From Acidimicrobium sp. UBA3029 (GTDB lineage Bacteria > Actinomycetota > Acidimicrobiia > Acidimicrobiales > Ilumatobacteraceae), in the NCBI GenBank assembly GCA_002367695.1, contig DFDK01000006.1, positions 6,552 to 16,693 on the forward strand: a stretch of 10,142 bases of DNA. The letters run 5' to 3'. The translations under genes and the position numbers were made by a program. Of the stretch, positions 1-6,324 are shown in pieces; the stretch's first letter is position 1, and each line of letters starts with the position of its first letter. Under the pieces are notes generated by a model. That model did not search any database. It was not told the origin of the DNA and saw only the letters and a program-made list of their open reading frames with translations.

Positions 1-1
1 G

Positions 2-478
2 AGCGTCTCCAATGTGTTGCAGCCCGTCAAGATCGACAACGAACTCTATATACGCGACTATTCCAAGTGCATCATGTGCTATCAGTGCGTCGATGCCTGT
101 GGCGAGCAATGGCAAAACACATTTGCTATTGGTGTTGCAGGTCGTGGCTTCGACATTCGCATCTCAACCGAATTCAATGTTGATCTCACCGACTCGGCGT
201 GCGTCTATTGCGGCAACTGCATTCAGGTCTGCCCCACCGGAGCACTCATGTTTACGAGTGAGTACAACATGCGCGAGGCCGACACATGGAAAGAAGAAGA
301 GCAGACGCAAACTGACACAATCTGCCCATACTGCGGTGTTGGATGTGCTCTCACTTTGCACGTGCAAGACAACGAGATCGTCAAGGTCACATCGCCAAGC
401 GATCACTCTGTAACTCAAGGCAACTTGTGCATCAAAGGCCGGTTTGGGTTTCAACACGTACAAAACCGCGCAGAGTAG
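2..478 (+). CDS. Formate dehydrogenase alpha-like iron-sulfur protein, 5' partial, lacks molybdenum domain
   Basis: The reading frame is open to the left edge, so the true start lies outside the window; the GTG at 14 is just an internal codon. Two ferredoxin-type motifs C-x2-C-x2-C-x3-C are visible, with cysteines at about 68, 77, 86, 98 and at 200, 209, 218, 230. Each would hold a [4Fe-4S] cluster. A third motif, C-x2-C-x3-C (323, 332, 344) plus a distal Cys at 428 before KGRFGF, is the [4Fe-4S] domain that opens molybdopterin oxidoreductases. This order matches NAD-dependent formate dehydrogenase alpha subunits, which also resemble NuoG at this end. In those enzymes several hundred residues of catalytic domain follow. 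Here the protein stops about 11 residues after the GRFGF segment. It is either a split electron-transfer subunit, whose Mo subunit is encoded elsewhere, or a truncated gene. Its role would be passing electrons from formate oxidation to NAD reduction. The next gene starts 9 bases downstream. Confidence 0.85.
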   Translation, partial: SVSNVLQPVKIDNELYIRDYSKCIMCYQCVDACGEQWQNTFAIGVAGRGFDIRISTEFNVDLTDSACVYCGNCIQVCPTGALMFTSEYNMREADTWKEEEQTQTDTICPYCGVGCALTLHVQDNEIVKVTSPSDHSVTQGNLCIKGRFGFQHVQNRAE

Positions 479-487
479 ATTGCCCTC

Positions 488-1468
488 ATGGGCCAGTCAC
501 TTCCAATCATCTCGATTGAGTCATTTTCGACAAGCACGGCGGGGTCGGCCAATTACCAAAACGATGCATCGGATTTGTATGCGGCGCTCAGTGAAATTGG
601 ATTTGCCATCATCGTTGGCCATGGCGTTGATGAAGCAATAATCACCAACATGCGAAACGCAGTCAAAACTGTTTTTGATGCGCCACGAGAAATTTTGAAG
701 CAAGACATGGTCGTCAAGGGCAACTATCGAGGATTCGTTCCACTCGGATATTTCACACCTAATTCTGGCAACGGTGCGGCAGATCATTATGAAGCGTGGA
801 AGTTGCACAACGAAACAGACCCGGGTAACCCTGTATGTACTGCTTGCTCTTTATATGGTCCAAATAAGTGGCCCAACATTTCTTTTGATGTGCGTACGCC
901 AATCATGGCGTACTGGAATGCGCTGACAAAAGTGAGCGAACGCCTGATTGTCGCATTGTGCAATCAATTGGGTGTTGACCAAAACATTTTGCTCTCGTAT
1001 ATGTCCGATCCATTGACCAACATGACATTGCTCAACTATCCGCCGATGCCGCCACAGTCAGATACGTGGGGTATTCACCCACATAAAGATTTCAACTTGC
1101 TCACACTGCTCGCTCACGACCCAATTGGTGGTCTCGAAGTGCGCAATCGTAACGACGAGTGGTTATCTGCGGACTGCCCACCAAACGGAATGGTCCTTAA
1201 CGTGGGTGACATGCTCGAACTATGGAGCGGAGGGCGTTTGCTCTCCACACCCCATCGGGTATTCAATCGTTCTGGCAAACCCCGCCAATCATTTCCCTAT
1301 TTCTCCAAACCTCGATGGGACGTAGTGGTCGAGCCATTGCTTGAACCAATTGCAGGATTCGACCGCCCACCACTGCACGTAGGCACTTCAGCGGCCGATA
1401 TCTGGTATTCCAATTGGCCCGACGCCATCTCGACCGACCCCGCGCAGGTGCTCGGCAACTACAAGTAG
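488..1468 (+). CDS. Isopenicillin N synthase-family Fe(II)/2-oxoglutarate-dependent oxygenase
   Basis: This 326-residue protein has the fold signature of the IPNS/gibberellin-oxidase branch of non-heme iron oxygenases. An N-terminal DIOX_N-like part includes the typical segment GFAIIVGHGVD (38-48) and an RGFVPLG stretch (81-87). The catalytic double-stranded beta-helix follows. Iron ligands H199-x-D201 (in HPHKD) and H256 (in STPHRV) are visible, and R266-x-S268 is the usual 2-oxoglutarate carboxylate anchor, so the active site looks intact. Length is normal for the family. It is cytoplasmic with no signal peptide. The RxS motif does not separate true 2-oxoglutarate users from IPNS-like oxidases, and the substrate cannot be read from sequence. 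It sits 9 bases after the iron-sulfur protein and 14 bases before the alkylsulfatase-like gene, so co-transcription is likely. The ATG at 488 is the first start after the upstream stop, but no good Shine-Dalgarno sequence precedes it. A role in oxidising a sulfated or desulfated organic compound is inference from context. Confidence 0.9.
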   Translation: MGQSLPIISIESFSTSTAGSANYQNDASDLYAALSEIGFAIIVGHGVDEAIITNMRNAVKTVFDAPREILKQDMVVKGNYRGFVPLGYFTPNSGNGAADHYEAWKLHNETDPGNPVCTACSLYGPNKWPNISFDVRTPIMAYWNALTKVSERLIVALCNQLGVDQNILLSYMSDPLTNMTLLNYPPMPPQSDTWGIHPHKDFNLLTLLAHDPIGGLEVRNRNDEWLSADCPPNGMVLNVGDMLELWSGGRLLSTPHRVFNRSGKPRQSFPYFSKPRWDVVVEPLLEPIAGFDRPPLHVGTSAADIWYSNWPDAISTDPAQVLGNYK

Positions 1469-1482
1469 TTACTGTTGTGTGG

Positions 1483-3207
1483 ATGACATCGTCGCACAAA
1501 AAACCCAGCCGTAGCTTTGAGCCGAACGATGCACTCAGCGTCACCCTTGTATCTGGCCAGATAGCACACCGCGACCACATCGCCCAATCACAAAGGCTTG
1601 AGCGAAAGTTTTACACCGTTAGCCCGGGCGTGTGGTGCCTTGTCGGAAACGGATTGTCCAATCAAACATTTGTTGATGCTCCAGATGGAATCATCGCTAT
1701 CGATACAGGCGAGTCGAACGAAGAAATGCGTGCGGCTATAAAAGAATTGCGCACAGTAACGAAACGACCAATAGTCGCAGTGCTGTACACACACTTTCAC
1801 TATGTCGGTGGCACACAAGCAGTGTTTGAAGAAGACCCAACGGCAAAAATTCCTATCTGGGGACATGAGAAGATCGCGATTAATCGATTGCGCACGACTT
1901 CTGAGATTGCCCCGGCATATGGTCGCGGACTCGTTGAACAGTTCGCGGTGACACTTCCACTCGACGACGTAGATGGGGTCGTCAATGTTGGCCTTGGCCA
2001 GTTTTATCGTGACCCCACACATGCCCCACACACATACGGATTCATTCCACCAGAACATACATTCAATTCTTCATCCAATATCCACGTTGCAGGTCTTGAC
2101 ATTCAAGTAACACCGGCACCGTCCGATGCCGATGATTCAGTTACCTACTGGTTTGAATCGAAGAAGCTTTGTGTCAATAACTTGGTCTGGCCAGTGCTGT
2201 TTAATATTTTTGCAATTCGCGGCGAAGAGTACCGAGACCCCCAAGTGATGTTGCGCGGTCTTGATCATCTTCTTGGCTTGCACTCCGAACACCTCGCTGG
2301 CGCACATGGTCCACCGATCAGCGGGTTGGAAGCCATCAAAGATCGCGTGACGAAGTATCGAGACGCAATTCAGTTTTTATGGGATCAAACTGTGCGCCAC
2401 ACCAATCGCGGCATGTCGAGTGTCGATTTGGCTGCGACCATTCGATTGCCAGAACAATGCGATGACGACTACCTCACGTCAGAGTTGTATGGCGTAGCCG
2501 AACACCATGTGCGCCAGATCAGAAGTGGAATTTTTGGTTTCTTTGACGGCCATGAAGCAAACCTGTTTCCGCTGTCGACACAAGATCATGCAGATCGAAT
2601 GATCAAGGGATTCGGCGGCAAAGACTCGGTTCGCGATCAAGCGAAGCACGCATTAACAAGCGACGACCTCCGTTTTGCAATTGAACTAGCTTCGTGGCTG
2701 GCGTACAGCTCTGACCAAAGCGACGCGGACAAGAAGTTACTCGCAAGCGCCTTACGCCTTGTGGCTCAACGGACCCCTGCGGCCAACATTCGCAACTGGT
2801 GTCTTACTCGAGCACGCCATTTAGACGGAAGTTTTGATGCAACAAGATTCAACACACATCGCATCAACAAACGACAGATTGTCTCTGGACCAATTTCTTC
2901 GGCTGTGAGTATTTTGCGGGTGCTGCTTGAACCAAATCGTGCACAAGGCATCGATATCCATATTGCTTTCAAGTTTTCTCAAGGCCAAAAAACTGGTCTG
3001 CATATTCGCAATAGCGTGGCCGTCCCCACCGATGGCTCGGGTGCAGCCCACTCGATTACTTGCGATATAGCGGTGTGGGCCGACATTTTGAGCGGAAGCA
3101 CAACATTGCCGCAAGCGATTGCGGATTCGGTAGTACAGATCGATGGCAACAAACCACAAGTGCTGCAAGCACTCGCCTGTTTCGACGTTGTGGGCCTACA
3201 GCCATGA
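1483..3207 (+). CDS. Metallo-beta-lactamase fold alkylsulfatase-like protein with altered metal site
   Basis: This 574-residue protein has the SdsA1-type three-part layout. The MBL domain covers roughly residues 40-285. An alkylsulfatase dimerisation domain follows (about 288-450, with RDAIQFLWDQT, FGFFDGHEANLFPL and an RNWCLTRARHL stretch). The end is an SCP2-like C-terminal domain (about 455-574). Relatives hydrolyse alkyl sulfate esters, such as dodecyl sulfate, with a binuclear zinc centre. Here the usual H-x-H-x-D-H-x-G-G motif reads H104-F-H106-Y-V-G-G, with the Asp-His pair absent. The AEN motif carrying a Glu ligand reads VNN (231-233). D215 may stand in for the ligand Glu of the TEAP motif, and H275 (AGAHG) keeps the last His. 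At most a one-metal site seems plausible, so activity may differ from classical alkylsulfatases. No signal peptide is seen. The ATG at 1483 was chosen because an earlier ATG at 1414 would overlap the oxygenase by 55 bases and add a non-family-like leader. The stop overlaps the next start as ATGA. Confidence 0.88.
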   Translation: MTSSHKKPSRSFEPNDALSVTLVSGQIAHRDHIAQSQRLERKFYTVSPGVWCLVGNGLSNQTFVDAPDGIIAIDTGESNEEMRAAIKELRTVTKRPIVAVLYTHFHYVGGTQAVFEEDPTAKIPIWGHEKIAINRLRTTSEIAPAYGRGLVEQFAVTLPLDDVDGVVNVGLGQFYRDPTHAPHTYGFIPPEHTFNSSSNIHVAGLDIQVTPAPSDADDSVTYWFESKKLCVNNLVWPVLFNIFAIRGEEYRDPQVMLRGLDHLLGLHSEHLAGAHGPPISGLEAIKDRVTKYRDAIQFLWDQTVRHTNRGMSSVDLAATIRLPEQCDDDYLTSELYGVAEHHVRQIRSGIFGFFDGHEANLFPLSTQDHADRMIKGFGGKDSVRDQAKHALTSDDLRFAIELASWLAYSSDQSDADKKLLASALRLVAQRTPAANIRNWCLTRARHLDGSFDATRFNTHRINKRQIVSGPISSAVSILRVLLEPNRAQGIDIHIAFKFSQGQKTGLHIRNSVAVPTDGSGAAHSITCDIAVWADILSGSTTLPQAIADSVVQIDGNKPQVLQALACFDVVGLQP

Positions 3208-5549
3208 CACAAAAACTTCCAAAATCAACTCCCGTATTTGGTGGAGATATCTCGCGAATCATTACTGAGTCGACACCACAAAAACTCAACATACCAACTG
3301 CGCCAGATGGCGCTCCAAATATTTTGTTGATCATGCTCGACGATGTTGGCTTCGGTTCATTTGGAAACTTTGGTGGACCAGTAACAACCCCTGGGCTTGA
3401 CAGGGTTGCTAAAACTGGTTTGCGCTATAACCAATTTCATACCACGGCACTTTGTTCACCCACTCGAGCTGCACTTTTGACTGGACGCAATCACCACAGC
3501 GTGCACATGGGAGGCATCACCGAAATTGCCAACTCATTTCCTGGATACGACAGCGCAATCCCGCCAGAGTCTGCAACAGTTGCGCAAGTACTGCGGATGT
3601 CTGGATACTCGACATCCTGTTTTGGTAAGTGGCACCTCGCGCCCTCATGGGAGCAAAGCCCTGCAGGTCCATTTGATCGCTGGCCAACAGGTTTGGGTTT
3701 TGATCGTTTCTACGGGATCATGGGTGCAGAGTCATCGCAATGGGAACCACCCGTGTATGACCAGACGACCCCAATCGCCCCACATGTTGGCAAGCCTGGT
3801 TATCACCTCACCGAAGACTTGGCCGACCAGGCAATTATCTGGATGCAACGCCAACATGCATCAACACCCAATCGCCCATTTTTTTGCTACTTCTCTACTC
3901 CTGCAGTACATGCTCCACATCATGTGTCGCGCGAATGGATCGACAAATTTAAAGGTCAGTTCGACGATGGCTGGGATGCACTCCGCGACATGATCTACGA
4001 GCGCCAGTTGAAACTCGGCGTTATTCCCAAAGACACCACGCTCACCAAGCGACCAGAACAAGTGCCAGCATGGGCCGACTACCCAGACCGTTACAAACCA
4101 GTTGCGCGACGGTTGATGGAGACGTTTGCTGGCTTTCTTGCGCACACAGATGCACAAATTGCGCGCGTCATCGACTCATTAGACCACATGGGTATTACCG
4201 ACAACACTCTTGTTATCTACATCACTGGTGACAACGGTGCATCGGCAGAGGGCACAATTCATGGCGCGTGGAGCGCACCATCGTTTCAGAATGGAGTCCC
4301 CGAAGACCCAGAGTGGCTGCTCGATCACATGGACGACTTTGGGACAGATAAATGCGAAAACCATTTCAATGTCGGCTGGGCATGGGCGCTTGATTCTCCG
4401 TTTCAGTGGATGAAGCAAGTCGCTTCACACTTTGGTGGCACCCGCAACGCAATGGCGCTTTCGTGGCCGAAAAAGATTGCCGACAAGGGTGGTTTACGCA
4501 CACAGTTCCACCACGTCATCGACATCGTGCCAACAATTTATGACATTGCTGGTATTACTCCACCAACACATGTCAATGGCATCGAGCAGATGCCACTTCA
4601 CGGCACATCTATGGCATACACATTTGATTCTGCAGATGCGCCAAGCACCCACACCAGTCAATATTTTGAGATTCTTGGCAATCGAGCTATTTACGCAGAC
4701 GGCTGGATGGCTTCATGTTTCCATGGTCGACTGCCGTGGATCAGACTGCAGGGTTTTGAGTTCGATGGACCGCAAGAAGTGTGGGAGTTGTACAACATCG
4801 CCGAAGACTTCTCGCAAGCAGTTGACCTGGCTACTCAATACCCAGAAAAACTGGCTGAGCTACAAGCCCTCTTTCATCAACATGCAATCGATTACGGTAT
4901 CTATCCACTGCGGGATCCAGGCTCGCCGCGCCATGGAGATTTTTCGGTACCGCATTCACTCGATGGATTGACTTTAATGACCTACACGCCTGCGCACGTA
5001 CGCATGCCGGAATCTTCAGTAATCAACATCAAGAACTGTTCGTTTCGTATCACTGCAAACATCGAAGTTGCACAATCTGGACCACATGGCGTGATCGTAT
5101 GTCAGGGTGGCAACATGGCCGGCTGGTCGTTGTACCTCGACGAACAGAGTCGTCCAACTTTTCATTACAACTGGTTCGGCCACGAACACACTTCGGTTAC
5201 AAGTAGCGCTCCACTCGATACCGGCACGCACCAGATCGTCGTGGCGTTTGCATACGACGGTGGATTTGGCTCAGGTGGAGACGTCACAATTTTTGTAAAC
5301 AACGACATAGACAACAAAAATGTTGGCTCTGCTCGCATTGACAAAACAGTTCCGCTTGTCTATTCGATGAGCGGAGAAACTTTTGATGTAGGTGTTGACA
5401 CCGGCTCACCTGTTGGCCCATACCCTCATGGTTTTGACTGCACAGCGAAAATTCACTCGGTTGTCGTCGAGAGACTTGACGAGCCACCTGCAGAAATCAA
5501 GCAGAAGATGCGCGAGGGAGAATTTCGCGCAAGTCTCAGCACGCAATAG
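3204..5549 (+). CDS. Formylglycine-dependent sulfatase (AtsD/AtsA-like arylsulfatase, large actinobacterial type)
   Basis: This 781-residue type I sulfatase hydrolyses sulfate esters using a formylglycine made from cysteine. The signature C84-S-P-T-R88 followed by LLTGR is intact, so C84 is the residue a formylglycine-generating enzyme would modify; no such enzyme is in the window. Other active-site residues are visible: metal ligands D46-D47 and D343-N344, G141-K-W-H144, H236 in HAPHH, and K404 in the segment before FGGTR. The N-terminal FGG...ESTP leader and the PTRAALLTGRNHH context match large mycobacterial arylsulfatases of about 787 residues, and so does the length. Residues about 590-760 form an extra, beta-rich C-terminal domain ending in a FDVGVDTGSPVG stretch, typical of this subgroup. 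No signal peptide is seen, so the substrate must be imported or internal. The start at 3204 overlaps the stop of the alkylsulfatase-like gene by four bases, implying translational coupling. The natural substrate is unknown, and "arylsulfatase" is a family name only. Confidence 0.93.
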   Translation: MTQKLPKSTPVFGGDISRIITESTPQKLNIPTAPDGAPNILLIMLDDVGFGSFGNFGGPVTTPGLDRVAKTGLRYNQFHTTALCSPTRAALLTGRNHHSVHMGGITEIANSFPGYDSAIPPESATVAQVLRMSGYSTSCFGKWHLAPSWEQSPAGPFDRWPTGLGFDRFYGIMGAESSQWEPPVYDQTTPIAPHVGKPGYHLTEDLADQAIIWMQRQHASTPNRPFFCYFSTPAVHAPHHVSREWIDKFKGQFDDGWDALRDMIYERQLKLGVIPKDTTLTKRPEQVPAWADYPDRYKPVARRLMETFAGFLAHTDAQIARVIDSLDHMGITDNTLVIYITGDNGASAEGTIHGAWSAPSFQNGVPEDPEWLLDHMDDFGTDKCENHFNVGWAWALDSPFQWMKQVASHFGGTRNAMALSWPKKIADKGGLRTQFHHVIDIVPTIYDIAGITPPTHVNGIEQMPLHGTSMAYTFDSADAPSTHTSQYFEILGNRAIYADGWMASCFHGRLPWIRLQGFEFDGPQEVWELYNIAEDFSQAVDLATQYPEKLAELQALFHQHAIDYGIYPLRDPGSPRHGDFSVPHSLDGLTLMTYTPAHVRMPESSVINIKNCSFRITANIEVAQSGPHGVIVCQGGNMAGWSLYLDEQSRPTFHYNWFGHEHTSVTSSAPLDTGTHQIVVAFAYDGGFGSGGDVTIFVNNDIDNKNVGSARIDKTVPLVYSMSGETFDVGVDTGSPVGPYPHGFDCTAKIHSVVVERLDEPPAEIKQKMREGEFRASLSTQ

Positions 5550-5581
5550 CGTATTATTGCATCGCCAATTTAATTGCGTGC
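5539..5581. terminator. Inverted repeat between convergent genes, possible bidirectional terminator
   Basis: Two 9-base arms, GCACGCAAT at 5539-5547 and ATTGCGTGC at 5573-5581, are perfect inverted repeats separated by 25 bases. A smaller hairpin, GCAATA (5543-5548) with TATTGC (5555-5560), overlaps the left arm. The repeat covers the last codons of the sulfatase gene and reaches within two bases of the - strand regulator's stop at 5583, exactly where a shared terminator would be expected. There is no clean U-tract and the loop is long, so an intrinsic terminator is only possible. Confidence 0.3.
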
Positions 5582-5582
5582 G

Positions 5583-6236
5583 CTAATTTAGCCGCGAGCC
5601 CAGTTTCTTGCGCACGGCCAAGTTCATTTCTTCGTCAAATGCACGCACGTGCGCTTCTGCAAGTTTGGCTGCCAATTCACCATCACCTGCGGTAAGCGCC
5701 TGATGCATCTCGGCGTGCTCTTCAAGTGCATGACGCATATCTTCCACATCCGAAATATAGAGATGCCAGAGACGATCACTTTGGGCGTACATCATGTCAA
5801 GTGTGTCTGTAAGAAACCTATTGTTTGCAGCATCCCACACGATCTCGTGACACTGGCGGTCGATGCGCATTAGATCGCTATTGCTCACATTCGGTCGTCG
5901 CGAACCTGCAAGTACGGCAGCCATTGCATCCCAATGTTCTTGCTTCCCACGAGCCGCTGCGAGTCGCATTGCGTACGGTTCCAAAATCGCGCGAGTCTCA
6001 TAAAGCATCGAAAGCTCCATCACATCGATTCGCGACACCAACATGCCTCGCCGCGGAATAACGGTCACAAATTGGTCCCGAGCCAACCGTTGCAACGCCT
6101 CCCGAATCGGGGTTCGACCAATGCCCAGTTCGGCCTGCAAAACGTCTTCCCTAATCACATCGCCCGGTGCAAGTTTGAGGCGCACAATTTTGTCACGGAT
6201 CTGCAGATATGCCTGCTGGCTCAATGAAATACTCAT
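5583..6236 (-). CDS. GntR-family transcriptional regulator, FadR subfamily with FCD domain
   Basis: This is a 217-residue DNA-binding regulator. Residues about 8-70 form the winged helix-turn-helix typical of GntR, with the APGDVI segment (23-28), the recognition-helix region GIGRTPIREALQRLA (38-52), and a wing at RRGMLVSRI (62-70). Residues about 76-210 form an all-helical FCD ligand-binding domain. Its usual metal/ligand residues are present: D126-x3-H130, H174 and H196. Regulators of this type commonly bind carboxylates or metal-ligated small acids, and effector binding releases DNA. The gene points away from the N-demethylating flavoprotein across an 88-base region and converges on the sulfatase gene, so it most likely controls the flavoprotein/ETF operon and itself. 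The ligand is unknown; a substrate or product of that operon is a reasonable guess. GAGGA lies only one base before the ATG, an unusually short spacing, and an in-frame stop lies just upstream. The ATG is therefore the first usable start; a TTG four codons later is an alternative. Confidence 0.93.
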   Translation of the reverse strand: MSISLSQQAYLQIRDKIVRLKLAPGDVIREDVLQAELGIGRTPIREALQRLARDQFVTVIPRRGMLVSRIDVMELSMLYETRAILEPYAMRLAAARGKQEHWDAMAAVLAGSRRPNVSNSDLMRIDRQCHEIVWDAANNRFLTDTLDMMYAQSDRLWHLYISDVEDMRHALEEHAEMHQALTAGDGELAAKLAEAHVRAFDEEMNLAVRKKLGSRLN

Positions 6237-6324
6237 TCCTCACAGACTATCCGATTTTTAGCCCGTGATATTGCGGTGATATACTACGGATCTCATTAAT
6301 TTAGCCAATCTTGGGGGTCTCCAG
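6237..6324. promoter_or_regulatory. Divergent promoter/operator region between GntR regulator and flavoprotein gene
   Basis: This 88-base gap must carry promoters in both directions. On the + strand TATACT at 6280-6285 is a good -10-like hexamer, but the matching -35 (around TTTAGC, 6257-6262) is weak. GTGATAT occurs twice, at 6265-6271 and 6276-6282, one helical turn (11 bases) apart. The second copy is part of the imperfect palindrome GTGATATACTAC (6276-6287), which has the GT...AC ends common in GntR/FadR operators. Because this overlaps the proposed -10, a bound regulator would block transcription. Assignment of operator and promoter is inference from position and pattern. Confidence 0.45.
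6313..6317 (+). promoter_or_regulatory. Shine-Dalgarno sequence for the flavoprotein gene
   Basis: GGGGG sits seven bases before the ATG at 6325, a normal spacing. It fixes this start and is one of only two clear ribosome binding sites in the window. The other is GGAG at 9638-9641 before the ETF alpha gene. Confidence 0.6.

Noticed and set aside
440..520. Frameshift joining the iron-sulfur protein to a catalytic Mo domain
   Set aside because: Neither alternative frame after 478 encodes molybdopterin-domain sequence, and an intact oxygenase gene begins at 488. A point frameshift therefore cannot restore the missing domain.
1414..1482. Upstream ATG extending the alkylsulfatase-like gene by 23 residues
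   Set aside because: It would overlap the oxygenase coding end by 55 bases and adds an Arg-rich leader that does not look like the family. The ATG at 1483 lies just after the oxygenase stop.
3060..3203. Upstream start extending the sulfatase by 48 residues
   Set aside because: The extension lies wholly inside the SCP2-like domain of the previous gene. The start at 3204 forms an ATGA overlap and gives the family-like MTQKLPKSTPVFGG opening.
4432..4971. 179-codon open frame on the + strand
   Set aside because: It lies in another frame within the sulfatase, whose own frame has continuous family similarity there.
3204..5549. Identity as choline sulfatase (BetC)
   Set aside because: The length of 781 residues, the FGG...ESTP leader and the C-terminal beta domain match the large AtsD-like group rather than the roughly 500-residue choline sulfatases.
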